From Streptococcus sp. bf_0095 (GTDB taxonomy: Bacteria > Bacillota > Bacilli > Lactobacillales > Streptococcaceae), in NCBI RefSeq assembly GCF_004166885.1, contig NZ_RCYU01000001.1, positions 310,001-374,000 on the forward strand: a DNA stretch of 64,000 nt, read 5' to 3'. Made by a program: the position numbers and the translations under genes. A model generated the notes under the pieces. It searched no databases, was not told the origin of the DNA, and was given only the letters and a program-made list of their open reading frames with translations. Positions 7,439 to 16,563 of the stretch are shown in pieces. Within the stretch, counting starts at the first letter, position 1. Each line of letters starts with the position of its first letter.

Positions 7439-8617
7439 ATGAAAATTTCTGATCGTGTATTAAAGATGGAAGAAAGTGTCACCCTAGCAAGTGATGCCAA
7501 AGCAAAAAAACTAAAGGCAGAAGGAAAAGATATCCTCTTTCTAACCTTGGGGCAGCCTGATTTTCACACTCCTGAGAATATTCAAGATGCTGCAGTTCAA
7601 GCTATTCGGGATGGGCGGGCTTCTTTTTATACGGTTGCTTCTGGTTTACCTGCATTAAAGGCTGCCGTCAATACCTATTTTGAACGATACTATGGATATT
7701 CCGTTTCACCAAATCAAGTCACCTTTGCGACTGGAGCGAAGTTTTCGCTTTATACCTTCTTTATGGCTGTGGTTAATCCCGGCGATGAGGTCATCATTCC
7801 AACACCATACTGGGTCAGCTATGGAGACCAAGTCTTGATGGCAGAAGGGGTTCCCGTCTATGTTAAAGGACACCAAGCCAATGATTTTAAGGTATCCGTT
7901 GAGCAATTGGAAGAAGCTCGTACAGAAAAGACCAAGGTCTTGGTCTTAAACTCTCCTTCTAATCCGACGGGGATGATTTATAGCAAGGACGAACTCCTAG
8001 CCATTGGAAATTGGGCTGTCGAACATGACATTATTATCTTAGCGGATGATATCTATGGTCGCCTAGTCTATAACGGCAATGAGTTTGTTCCAATTTCAAG
8101 CTTATCCGAAGCCATCCGCAAACAAACGGTTGTCATTAACGGTGTTTCAAAAGCCTATGCTATGACAGGTTGGCGGGTTGGTTATGCGGTGGGTGACCCA
8201 GAAATCATTGCAGCCATGAGTAAGCTAACCGGTCAGACAACTTCCAATCTGACAGCTGTTTCTCAGTATGCTACGATTGAAGCCTTGACAGGTCCACAAG
8301 ACTCAGTAGAGGTGATGCGTCAAGCCTTTGAGGAGCGCTTGAACACCATTTATCCTCTTTTGTGCGAAGTTCCAGGTTTTGATGTGATCAAGCCACAGGG
8401 AGCTTTCTATCTCTTCCCAAATGTCAAAAAAGCCATGGAGATGAAAGGTTATACGGATGTGACAGAGTTTGCAACTGCCATCCTGGAAGAAGTGGGAGTT
8501 GCCCTCATCACAGGTGCTGGATTTGGAGCTCCAGAGAATGTCCGTCTTAGCTATGCGACTGACTTGGAGACCCTGAAGGAAGCTGTTCGCCGCTTGCATC
8601 AATTTATGGAAAATTAA
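7439..8617 (+). CDS. aspB: PLP-dependent aspartate-type aminotransferase
   Basis: A 392-residue class I aminotransferase (fold type I). LGQPDFHTPENI near the N-terminus, the SPSNPTGM loop, the DDIYGRLVY segment and the PLP-lysine motif GVSKAYAMTGWRVGY are all intact, as is the C-terminal Arg in NVRLSYA. The likely reaction is transamination between aspartate and 2-oxoglutarate, but related enzymes accept aromatic substrates, so specificity is inferred. aspB next to asnS is a common streptococcal order; here a secreted-protein gene and repeat copy 2 lie between them. The ribosome binding site (GTAGGTAAGG) is close to the ATG. Confidence 0.88.
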   Translation: MKISDRVLKMEESVTLASDAKAKKLKAEGKDILFLTLGQPDFHTPENIQDAAVQAIRDGRASFYTVASGLPALKAAVNTYFERYYGYSVSPNQVTFATGAKFSLYTFFMAVVNPGDEVIIPTPYWVSYGDQVLMAEGVPVYVKGHQANDFKVSVEQLEEARTEKTKVLVLNSPSNPTGMIYSKDELLAIGNWAVEHDIIILADDIYGRLVYNGNEFVPISSLSEAIRKQTVVINGVSKAYAMTGWRVGYAVGDPEIIAAMSKLTGQTTSNLTAVSQYATIEALTGPQDSVEVMRQAFEERLNTIYPLLCEVPGFDVIKPQGAFYLFPNVKKAMEMKGYTDVTEFATAILEEVGVALITGAGFGAPENVRLSYATDLETLKEAVRRLHQFMEN

Positions 8618-8803
8618 AAAGAGGCTGGGACAAAAGTCCTAGCCTCTCAATTATCTTTGGATTATCGAGCAAGACGCAGTGGTTGAGTGGGCTCTACTAC
8701 GCTGATTTCATCAGCTTTTACAGCCCTACTCAACTGTGCGGAGGTGGGACGACGAAATCGAATTCTAACGAATTACCGATTTCTGTCCCACTCTCTTTTC
8801 TTT
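8617..8803 (-). repeat. Three-hairpin intergenic repeat, copy 2 (inverted)
   Basis: Same element as at 2312, in the opposite orientation. It fills the gap between the convergent aminotransferase and secreted-protein genes. It starts (plus strand) with GAGGCTGGGACAAAAGTCC and ends with ATTTCTGTCCCACTCTC. All three hairpins are retained. Position and T/A-rich ends suggest use as a bidirectional terminator. Confidence 0.9.
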
Positions 8804-8807
8804 AGAA

Positions 8808-9860
8808 TTATAAGAAATCGACAGAAAGAATAGTGTTCCCTTTTTTCACAGGAACACGGGTCTTAGCCCCATTGTTTCCTTTTGGGAGGCGGAATTTTTT
8901 CACTTCTGGACTAGATGGTTTTGCTTGAGTCTTCTTGCTAACAGGTACGCGGGTTTTTACAACATTATTTCCTTTTGGAAGACGAAGTTTCTGAACAGGT
9001 TTTACTGGAGTAGAAGGAGTCACAGGTTTCTCAACAACTGGGCTTGTCACTTCTTTATAGAAATAGGTTACAGTAACTAGGTTAGAAACATGGAGTTTAT
9101 GGGAGGTTAGTTCCCCTTTGTCAGCTGATTGGAAGGTATAGGTTTTTCCATTAGCTTGGATCTGAGCGGGTGCTGTTGGTAGACCAGCTTCATAAGCCAA
9201 ATCGAGACTACGCTCGACGCTATTTTCTTGAGAAGGCGCAATTTCTTGTCCCTTATCGTCTACAAAACGAGCACGTTTTACAACTTCCGGATTCAAATCG
9301 ATATCGTCATAGAGATGAATGACTTCAATGACGGGCGCGGTAGCAGTTCCTTTTTCAGGAGCGCTCTTGTAATGGAATCCATCTTTAATATCAAGCTCAG
9401 AATATCTCACTCGATACCATGTTTTTCCATTTTCGTCTGTAACGGTTGCTGGTCCATTTCCAGAAACGTCATATTCGGTGAAAGCATGGGCTTCAACTGT
9501 CTTGTAGATGACATCTGTAGAAGATGCAATTGGAGAAAAGTCTGGTTTCAGAGTCCGACGACGATGGATGACACGAATTTCGGAGATTCGTGGATCTTCT
9601 GGAGTTTCAGCAGGAGCTGGGGTTGATTCCTCAACTGTTGGGGTTATTGTTTCTTCGCTAGGAAGTGGGGCTGTTGCTTCGTTTGTAGTTGTTGCGCCTG
9701 AAGTCTCTGAAGTTGCTGAAACAGGAGCAAGCCTATCTTGTCGTTCAGTGATAGGAGCAGTGACAGGGCCTGTCTGCTCATCCGCAAATGTGGTTGTCGC
9801 AAGACTGAGGGCTAAAACAGCTGCACACAATCCCGTAGTGAGTTGAATTTTCTTTTTCAT
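8808..9860 (-). CDS. Secreted protein with cationic RLPKGNN repeat tail
   Basis: A 350-residue secreted protein. The ATG at 9860 follows GGAGGAAA and gives a signal peptide ending near TTTFADE. Residues ~25-95 are rich in Thr, Pro, Ala and Glu. The middle contains a MucBP-like strand pattern ending in VTVTYFYKE. The tail (from about residue 285) carries two copies of a unit of the form RLPKGNNxxKTRVPV, separated by a Lys/Ser/Pro linker. There is no LPxTG, hydrophobic C-terminus or lipobox, so wall attachment would have to be non-covalent, perhaps through the cationic tail. Promoter and a cre-like site lie upstream. Function unknown. Confidence 0.82.
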   Translation of the reverse strand: MKKKIQLTTGLCAAVLALSLATTTFADEQTGPVTAPITERQDRLAPVSATSETSGATTTNEATAPLPSEETITPTVEESTPAPAETPEDPRISEIRVIHRRRTLKPDFSPIASSTDVIYKTVEAHAFTEYDVSGNGPATVTDENGKTWYRVRYSELDIKDGFHYKSAPEKGTATAPVIEVIHLYDDIDLNPEVVKRARFVDDKGQEIAPSQENSVERSLDLAYEAGLPTAPAQIQANGKTYTFQSADKGELTSHKLHVSNLVTVTYFYKEVTSPVVEKPVTPSTPVKPVQKLRLPKGNNVVKTRVPVSKKTQAKPSSPEVKKFRLPKGNNGAKTRVPVKKGNTILSVDFL

Positions 9861-9884
9861 ATTTTCCTCCTTATACATACTGTT

Positions 9885-9914
9885 AGTATAACTTGTAAGC
9901 GTTTGACTTGTCAA
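9885..9914 (-). promoter_or_regulatory. Promoter with cre-like site
   Basis: Minus-strand TTGACA (9914-9909), 18-bp spacer, TATACT (9890-9885). The spacer holds GTCAAACGCTTACA, which matches the CcpA cre consensus at its last 11 of 14 positions. Carbon catabolite control is plausible but weakly supported. Confidence 0.55.
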
Positions 9915-10156
9915 AAACGACTGCTAGAAAGACCTAAAAAGATAGGATTTTCCTTTGAAAAATCAAAATATAGGATAAAATATTTAAATCGGTTCAAGAA
10001 TTTGAAAAAGTTGATTGACTTTTCTTAAAAAAAGTCAGCTTTCGTTAAAAAAGACGGATTTTTAGCTTGTGAGAGATAGCTATCAGCTATTATTTGTGGT
10101 AAAATGAAAGGTAAGCATGTCTTCGGACAAGTACAATGAGAAAAGGAAGATCTATT

Positions 10157-11500
10157 ATGACAAAACGGATTACTATCATCGAAGTAAAAGACTATGTTGG
10201 TCAAGAAGTGACCATCGGTGCTTGGGTGGCCAACAAATCAGGTAAAGGAAAAATTGCTTTCTTGCAATTGCGTGACGGGACTGCCTTTTTCCAAGGTGTA
10301 GCTTTTAAACCAAACTTTATCGAAAAATTCGGCGAAGAAGTGGGGCTTGAAAAATTTGACACCATCAAACGCTTGAGCCAAGAAACATCAGTGTTTGTGA
10401 CTGGGATTGTCAAAGAAGACGAGCGTTCTAAATTTGGTTACGAATTGGATATTACAGACATCGAAGTTATCGGTGAATCGCAAGATTATCCAATCACTCC
10501 TAAAGAACATGGGACAGACTTCTTGATGGACAACCGCCACTTGTGGTTGCGTTCACGCAAACAAGTTGCCGTTATGCAAATCCGTAATGCCATTATCTAT
10601 GCAACTTATGAGTTCTTTGATAAGAATGGCTTCATGAAGTTTGATAGTCCCATTCTTTCAGGAAATGCGGCGGAAGATTCAACAGAACTGTTTGAAACAG
10701 ACTACTTCGGTACACCAGCTTACTTGAGCCAATCAGGTCAGCTTTACCTGGAAGCTGGTGCTATGGCCCTTGGTCGCGTCTTTGACTTTGGTCCAGTATT
10801 CCGTGCTGAAAAATCAAAAACTCGTCGTCACTTGACTGAGTTCTGGATGATGGATGCTGAGTACTCATACTTGACACACGATGAGTCACTTGACTTGCAA
10901 GAAGCTTATGTCAAAGCTCTTCTACAAGGTGTTTTGGATCGTGCTCCTCAAGCCTTGGAAACATTGGAGCGTGATACTGAGCTCTTGAAACGCTACATTG
11001 CAGAGCCATTCAAACGGATCACTTATGATGAAGCGATTGATCTCTTGCAAGAGCATGAAAACGATGAAGATGCAGATTACGAGCATTTGGAACATGGTGA
11101 TGACTTCGGCTCGCCACATGAAACTTGGATTTCAAACCACTTTGGTGTGCCAACATTTGTCATGAACTACCCAGCAGCTATCAAGGCCTTCTACATGAAA
11201 CCAGTTCCTGGAAATCCAGAGCGCGTGCTTTGTGCAGACTTGCTTGCTCCAGAAGGCTATGGAGAAATCATCGGTGGCTCTATGCGTGAGGAAGACTACG
11301 ATGCCCTTGTTGCAAAAATGGATGAACTTGGCATGGATCGTACAGAGTATGAATTCTACCTTGATCTTCGTAAATACGGTACAGTCCCACACGGTGGCTT
11401 TGGTATCGGTATCGAGCGTATGGTAACCTTCGCGGCTGGTACAAAACACATTCGTGAAGCCATTCCATTCCCACGTATGTTGCACCGTATCAAACCTTAA
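10157..11500 (+). CDS. asnS: Asparaginyl-tRNA synthetase
   Basis: A 447-residue class IIb synthetase that charges tRNA-Asn. The N-terminal OB-fold anticodon-binding domain ([20 protein letters not shown]) is followed by the class II catalytic core: motif 2 around [19 protein letters not shown] and motif 3 [11 protein letters not shown] near the C-terminus. Length and start (MTKRITI) agree with streptococcal AsnRS. The ATG at 10157 is preceded by AAAAGGAAG; an ATG at 10136 is too close to the promoter region. Transcription probably starts from the extended -10 TGGTAAAAT near 10097. A hairpin terminator follows. Confidence 0.97.
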   Translation: MTKRITIIEVKDYVGQEVTIGAWVANKSGKGKIAFLQLRDGTAFFQGVAFKPNFIEKFGEEVGLEKFDTIKRLSQETSVFVTGIVKEDERSKFGYELDITDIEVIGESQDYPITPKEHGTDFLMDNRHLWLRSRKQVAVMQIRNAIIYATYEFFDKNGFMKFDSPILSGNAAEDSTELFETDYFGTPAYLSQSGQLYLEAGAMALGRVFDFGPVFRAEKSKTRRHLTEFWMMDAEYSYLTHDESLDLQEAYVKALLQGVLDRAPQALETLERDTELLKRYIAEPFKRITYDEAIDLLQEHENDEDADYEHLEHGDDFGSPHETWISNHFGVPTFVMNYPAAIKAFYMKPVPGNPERVLCADLLAPEGYGEIIGGSMREEDYDALVAKMDELGMDRTEYEFYLDLRKYGTVPHGGFGIGIERMVTFAAGTKHIREAIPFPRMLHRIKP

Positions 11501-11507
11501 TAGCCAT

Positions 11508-11531
11508 AAAAACGCCGTCTGGCGTTTTTAT
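11508..11531 (+). terminator. terminator after asnS
   Basis: AAAAACGCC gtct GGCGTTTTT stem and T tail. Confidence 0.85.
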
Positions 11532-11680
11532 ACTCTTCGAAAATCAAATTCAAACTACGTCAGCTTCACCTTGCCGTATATATGTTACTGACTTCGTCAG
11601 TTCTATCCACAACCTCAAAACAGTGTTTTGAGCAGCCTGCAGCTAGCTTCCTAGTTTGCTCTTTGATTTTCATTGAGTAT
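11530..11680 (+). repeat. RUP-like repeat with internal insertion
   Basis: Terminal inverted repeats TACTCTTCGAAAATC (11531) and, read in reverse, TACTCAATGAAAATC (11680). The conserved interior (ACGTCAGCTTCACCTTGCCGTA ... CTGCAGCTAGCTTCCTAGTTTGC) matches what I recall of the pneumococcal RUP element, thought to be mobilised by IS630-type transposase. At about 151 bp it is longer than the usual ~107 bp because of an internal ~50-bp segment containing ACTGACTTCGTCAGT and CAAAACAGTGTTTTG palindromes. Confidence 0.75.
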
Positions 11681-11770
11681 TACTTTAAATGAATGAGGTG
11701 GAGAAAATGTAGGCAAATCTAAGTAAGTCTTTTAGAAACAGTCATACTACATATGGAAAGAGAGAAAACA

Positions 11771-12970
11771 ATGTTTAAAAGAACTTACAAAGGCAATATT
11801 CCACTCTTAGCAGGTCTGGAATTCACTTCTTATTTTGGGATTACCAGTTTTTGGATTTTATTTTTTATCCAAAATGGTCTATCCTTGCTTCAAATCGGTT
11901 TACTAGAAAGTATCTTTCATGGGACCAGTCTCTTGTGTGAAATCCCATCTGGTATGTTGGCCGATCGATTTAGCTACAAGACCAATCTCTATTTGGCTCG
12001 CTTGGCCAGTATTGTGTCCTCTATCTTGATTTTGTTTGGTCAGGGGAATTTTTGGATTTATGCGATTGCCATGATGGTTAATGCTTGGTCCTACAATTTT
12101 GACTCGGGGACCAGTACCGCTTTCTTATATGATTCGGCGGTTGAAGCGGGTCAAAAGGACCGATATCTTCAGATTTCTAGCTTTTTGTCCGGTGTGGCAG
12201 AAGTCACCCGAACCTTAGGTACAGTTGTGGCAGGCTTCTTTATTCACGGAGCATTGGCTTGGACCTATCTGATTGCTATTGGCCTTTCATTGCTATCCAT
12301 TCTCTTGATTTTTCTAATGAAAGAGCCAGAGAGCAAGAGTGGTGAAAGAAATCACTTGACCATAAAGCGTATATTGGTGGTAGTGAAACAAGAGTGGCAG
12401 GAAAAACCAGTCTTGTTTTACTGGATGTTCACCTATCAGCTGGTAGGAACCATCATGTGTATGTTTTATTTTTACTACCAACAGAAAATCAGTGACCTAG
12501 TCAGTTGGCAAGTTTCACTCATCATGTTGATTGGTAGTGGATTCAATCTTCTAGCGGTTTATCTAGCTAGTCAAATTGGGAAGAAATGGAATAGCAATCA
12601 AGTCTTTCCAATTCTGGTTGCACTGACAGGTTTGTCCTTGCTTTTGGTAGGCTTGAAGACTCCATTCGCCTATCTGAGTGTCTATCTCTTGACCAATGCC
12701 CTTTATGCAGTGTATCAACCCATTTACTACAATGATTTACAAGCTTATTTGCCTTCTAGTGTACGAGCAACCATGCTGAGTATCAATTCGATGATGTTTA
12801 GTTTGTCTATGATTGTGATCTTCCCACTGACTGGTTGGTTGATTGATACTTGTGGATTTGTAGCTGTTTTCCTTGTGCTAGGCCTGATAACACTTTTTTC
12901 TTACCCTCTCTTACTGATTGGATTAGGGAAAATGGGCAAGCTATTAAATAAGGGGACAAAGATGAAATAA
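11771..12970 (+). CDS. MFS transporter
   Basis: A 399-residue, 12-segment major facilitator. The loop between segments 2 and 3 reads GMLADRFSYKTNLYLAR, matching the MFS motif A pattern. It resembles drug-efflux or unknown-substrate MFS proteins of streptococci; no specific substrate can be named. The ATG at 11771 lies after GGAAAGAGAG, whereas the ATG at 11753 has no ribosome binding site. An ABC exporter operon follows in the same direction after 85 nt with its own extended -10 (TGTGGTAAAAT). Confidence 0.85.
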   Translation: MFKRTYKGNIPLLAGLEFTSYFGITSFWILFFIQNGLSLLQIGLLESIFHGTSLLCEIPSGMLADRFSYKTNLYLARLASIVSSILILFGQGNFWIYAIAMMVNAWSYNFDSGTSTAFLYDSAVEAGQKDRYLQISSFLSGVAEVTRTLGTVVAGFFIHGALAWTYLIAIGLSLLSILLIFLMKEPESKSGERNHLTIKRILVVVKQEWQEKPVLFYWMFTYQLVGTIMCMFYFYYQQKISDLVSWQVSLIMLIGSGFNLLAVYLASQIGKKWNSNQVFPILVALTGLSLLLVGLKTPFAYLSVYLLTNALYAVYQPIYYNDLQAYLPSSVRATMLSINSMMFSLSMIVIFPLTGWLIDTCGFVAVFLVLGLITLFSYPLLLIGLGKMGKLLNKGTKMK

Positions 12971-13055
12971 TATTCCTGACGTACATTGGGTCGTATTTCT
13001 CTCTTTCTAAATTGTGGTAAAATAAGTACATCCATTAGAAAGAGAAACTAGTAGT

Positions 13056-14792
13056 ATGAAAGACTTATTGAAATACTTCAGGAATTATAAAAAAGAAACC
13101 ATACTGGGACCGTTTTTCAAGTTGTTAGAAGCAAGCTTTGAATTACTGGTTCCACTTTTAATTGCCCATCTGGTCGATCAGCTCATCCCCCGTCAGGATC
13201 AAGGGGGGATATTTGGACTGGTTGGACTCTTATTTGTTTTTGCTGGTTTTGGGGTTCTTGTAGCGATAACGGCTCAATATTTTTCTTCGAAGGCAGCGGT
13301 AGGCTATACCAAGGAATTGACCAATGACCTATATGAGAAGATTCTCAGCTTGTCTAAGGAGCAAAGAGACCGTTTAACCACTTCAAGTCTCGTGACGCGC
13401 TTAACCAGTGATACCTATCAGATTCAAACGGGGATTAATCTATTTTTACGTCTATTTCTCCGAGCGCCAATTGTCGTTTTCGGATCTATTTTTATGGCCT
13501 TCACCATTAGTCCGCAACTGACCCTGTGGTTTATTGGTATGGTTGCTCTCTTAACCCTCATCATTGTCCTTATGTCTCGTCTGGTCAATCCTCTTTATGC
13601 GCGCATCAGGAAAATTACGGACCGAATGGTTACCATTACGCGTCAGCAGTTACAAGGGATGAGGGTTATCCGTGCCTTTGGGCAGGCAGCTCACGAAGAA
13701 GAAGAGTTTAATGAGGTCAACCAAGACTATACGAAGTGGCAATTAGTGGTCTCTAAATGGTCTAGTTTAATCAGTCCCTTGACTTTCCTCGTCGTGAATG
13801 GAACCTTGATCTGTATTCTTTGGCAAGGGCAAGCCTCTATTCAAATGGGGACCCTCAGTCAAGGAATGATGGTCGCTTTGGTCAATTACCTGCTTCAAAT
13901 CTTAACAGAATTATTGAAGTTAGCCATGTTGGTGACCTCGCTCAATCAAAGCTATATTGCTGCTGGTCGGATTGTCCAGGTATTTGATGAGAAAAGTGAA
14001 GAGCTGGATCAAGAGTTGGATGATGTATCTGTTTCTGACCCTCAGCTGGCTCTTCAGATCCAAGACCTTGTCTTTACCTATCCTTTAGCCGCAAAACCAT
14101 CCTTAGAAGGGATTCACTTATCCATAAACAAGGGCCAAACTTTGGGAATCATAGGAGGGACAGGTGCTGGTAAATCTACTTTGGTTCAATTGTTAGGTCA
14201 TCTGTATGAAGCAAGTAAAGGAAGTCTAACGATTTTTAAAGATGGAGAAAATCCAAAGACTCTTAGTCAATGGCGTGACTGGGTAGCAGTAGTTCCTCAA
14301 AAGGCAGAGCTCTTTAAAGGGAGTATTCGTTCCAATCTAATGCTGGGATTAAATGAGGAAGCGAATGAAGAGCAGTTGTGGTGGGCCTTGGGAGTTGCGC
14401 AAGCAGCTGATTTCGTCCGTGAGAAAGTGGGAGGACTAGAGGCTCCCGTAGAAGCTTTTGGACGGAATTTTTCCGGTGGTCAGCGTCAACGTTTGACCAT
14501 AGCACGTGCTGTCCTTCGCCAAGCGCCATTTTTGGTGCTGGATGATTCTACATCAGCCTTGGATTATTTGACAGAAGCACGACTTTTACAGGCTCTGAAA
14601 GAGGAATTGACGGAGACAAGCATCATTCTCATCTCGCAGCGGACCAATAGTCTGCGAAGTGCTGAGCAAATTCTCGTCTTAGATAAAGGTCGTCAAGTCG
14701 GCCTAGGAAGTCATGAAGACTTGGTGGCAACCAATCCTTTATACCAAGAGATTCATTTCTCCCAACAGAAGAGAGAGGAGGGAGCAGAATGA
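13056..14792 (+). CDS. Heterodimeric ABC exporter, degenerate-site subunit
   Basis: A 578-residue half transporter: six membrane segments (residues ~15-300), then the nucleotide-binding domain (~335-575). Walker A is GGTGAGKST and the signature is FSGGQRQRLT. Walker B reads LVLDDSTSALD, with Asp in place of the catalytic Glu, and the switch His is replaced by Gln (LISQRTNS). These changes mark the degenerate-site partner of asymmetric exporters such as BmrCD, LmrCD and PatAB. The stop overlaps the start of the partner gene by 4 nt (ATGA), so translation is coupled. Substrates are likely drugs or lipophilic compounds, by family only. Confidence 0.9.
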   Translation: MKDLLKYFRNYKKETILGPFFKLLEASFELLVPLLIAHLVDQLIPRQDQGGIFGLVGLLFVFAGFGVLVAITAQYFSSKAAVGYTKELTNDLYEKILSLSKEQRDRLTTSSLVTRLTSDTYQIQTGINLFLRLFLRAPIVVFGSIFMAFTISPQLTLWFIGMVALLTLIIVLMSRLVNPLYARIRKITDRMVTITRQQLQGMRVIRAFGQAAHEEEEFNEVNQDYTKWQLVVSKWSSLISPLTFLVVNGTLICILWQGQASIQMGTLSQGMMVALVNYLLQILTELLKLAMLVTSLNQSYIAAGRIVQVFDEKSEELDQELDDVSVSDPQLALQIQDLVFTYPLAAKPSLEGIHLSINKGQTLGIIGGTGAGKSTLVQLLGHLYEASKGSLTIFKDGENPKTLSQWRDWVAVVPQKAELFKGSIRSNLMLGLNEEANEEQLWWALGVAQAADFVREKVGGLEAPVEAFGRNFSGGQRQRLTIARAVLRQAPFLVLDDSTSALDYLTEARLLQALKEELTETSIILISQRTNSLRSAEQILVLDKGRQVGLGSHEDLVATNPLYQEIHFSQQKREEGAE

Positions 14793-16525
14793 AACAGAAG
14801 ACTTATTTACGGCGCTTGCTTGCTGATATAGCCAAGCAGCCCATCTGGCTAATCTTAGCCAGTCTGGGAACCATCATGCAAGTCTTGTTAACCGTCTATA
14901 TCCCTATCCTGATCGGGCGGGCAATAGACTTAGTGGTGCTACCTGATGCAGCACACTTCTTGCTCCCACTTATCCTGCAAATGGGTCTAGTGATTCTCTT
15001 TGCAACCTTGATTCAATGGTTGAATCCCTTAATCTACAATCAGATGATCTATCGCTACAGTAAGGATTTAAGGGAGAAGGTCATTCAGAAAGTGCATGTC
15101 CTTCCTTTATCTTACCTGGATCGTCAAGGTACTGGGGATTTGGTCAGTCGCTTGACCACGGACGTTGAACAACTGAACAATGGTTTATTCATGGTCTTCA
15201 GTCAGTTCTTTGTTGGTCTTCTTACGATTCTAGTGACTCTAGCTAGTATGGCCCGATTGGATTGGATAATGATGTGCATGGTATTGATCCTGACTCCTTT
15301 ATCTCTCTTTATCGCTCGTTTTATTGCCAAGCGTTCTTACCATCTCTTCAGGATGCAGACCCAGGCGCGTGGGGCTCAGACGCAGATGATTGAAGAATCT
15401 CTTAGTCAAGAAAGCTTGCTTCAAGCCTTCAATGCTCAGGATGCATTTCATAGGAAGTTTATTGAGATCAATGGCGACTATGCTGCTTACTCTCAAGAAG
15501 CGATTTTTTACTCCTCCACTGTTAATCCTGCGACGCGCTTTGTCAATGCCCTAATCTATGCGCTTGTGACGGGATTTGGTGCCTTCCGTATCCTATCTGG
15601 AACGAGCTTTACTGTTGGTCAGTTGGTAACCTTTCTCAACTATGTCAATCAGTATACTAAACCCTTCAATGACATCTCCTCTGTCCTTGCTGAACTGCAG
15701 AGCGCCTTAGCTTGTGCAGAGCGCCTCTATAGTATCCTAGACCAAGAGGAAGTGAAAGAAAGTGGTAAGAGAGACTTGCAAGAAGACGCTGTCAAAGGGG
15801 CAGTCCAATTCGATCATGTCAGCTTTGGTTATCGCCCTGATCAAACCCTCATAAAGGATCTCTCCATTTCCATCCCGCCGGCTAGTAAGGTAGCCATTGT
15901 TGGTCCAACTGGAGCTGGGAAATCTACATTGATTAACCTTCTCATGCGATTCTATGATGTGGATCAGGGGCAGTTGCGCTTAGATCATGAAGCTGTAGAT
16001 AGCTATAGTCTAGCAAGCTACCGCAAGCAGTTTGGGATGGTGCTCCAAGAGACTTGGCTCAAAGTTGGAACGGTTCATGAGAATATCGCCTTTGGTCGAC
16101 CTGATGCAAGTCGGGAAGAAGTGGTCCAAGCAGCAAAAGCTGCCAATGCTGATTTCTTTATTCAACAGCTTCCAGATGGCTATGATACCTATCTAGCCGA
16201 TGCTGGAGACTCCCTCTCTCAAGGACAAAGACAGCTTCTGACTATTGCTCGGGTCTTTCTTGCAGTACCTAAGATCCTGATCCTAGATGAGGCGACCTCT
16301 TCCATCGACACGCGGACAGAGTTGCTTATTCAAGATGCCTTTCATAAGTTAATGGTGGGTCGGACCAGCTTTGTGATTGCCCATCGCCTGTCTACAATTG
16401 AAAATGCGGATCTCATCCTAGTCATGGTAGATGGAAATATCGTTGAACATGGGAATCATACGGAGTTGATGGCTCAAAGAGGTGTTTATTACAAAATGCA
16501 AACTGCCCAACTTTCTAGTAATTAA
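14789..16525 (+). CDS. Heterodimeric ABC exporter, catalytic-site subunit
   Basis: The 578-residue partner of the preceding gene, with six membrane segments and one nucleotide-binding domain. Walker A is GPTGAGKST, Walker B is ILILDEATSSID with the catalytic Glu, and the switch His is present (FVIAHRLST). Its signature is LSQGQRQ, with Gln in place of the first Gly. The consensus ATP site is therefore built from this subunit's Walker motifs and the other subunit's intact signature, while both degenerate parts fall together in the second site. A bidirectional terminator follows, shared with the convergent MFS gene. Confidence 0.92.
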   Translation: MKQKTYLRRLLADIAKQPIWLILASLGTIMQVLLTVYIPILIGRAIDLVVLPDAAHFLLPLILQMGLVILFATLIQWLNPLIYNQMIYRYSKDLREKVIQKVHVLPLSYLDRQGTGDLVSRLTTDVEQLNNGLFMVFSQFFVGLLTILVTLASMARLDWIMMCMVLILTPLSLFIARFIAKRSYHLFRMQTQARGAQTQMIEESLSQESLLQAFNAQDAFHRKFIEINGDYAAYSQEAIFYSSTVNPATRFVNALIYALVTGFGAFRILSGTSFTVGQLVTFLNYVNQYTKPFNDISSVLAELQSALACAERLYSILDQEEVKESGKRDLQEDAVKGAVQFDHVSFGYRPDQTLIKDLSISIPPASKVAIVGPTGAGKSTLINLLMRFYDVDQGQLRLDHEAVDSYSLASYRKQFGMVLQETWLKVGTVHENIAFGRPDASREEVVQAAKAANADFFIQQLPDGYDTYLADAGDSLSQGQRQLLTIARVFLAVPKILILDEATSSIDTRTELLIQDAFHKLMVGRTSFVIAHRLSTIENADLILVMVDGNIVEHGNHTELMAQRGVYYKMQTAQLSSN

Positions 16526-16531
16526 GACAGT

Positions 16532-16562
16532 AAAAGACTGGATCTTTGTCCAGTCTTTTGTG
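16532..16562. terminator. bidirectional terminator
   Basis: AAAAGACTGGA / TCCAGTCTTTT stem between convergent genes. Confidence 0.8.
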
Positions 16563-16563
16563 T

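Noticed and set aside
7261..7500. 79-codon minus-strand frame spanning the aminotransferase promoter
   Set aside because: No ribosome binding site, overlaps the start of a real gene and has no recognisable features.
8860..9000. LPKGN in the secreted protein as a sortase signal
   Set aside because: Not LPxTG, present twice, and not followed by a hydrophobic segment and basic tail.
9228..9846. Two overlapping plus-strand frames opposite the secreted-protein gene
   Set aside because: Antisense to a gene with a clear signal peptide and promoter; their sequence reflects the Thr/Pro/Glu-rich coding strand.
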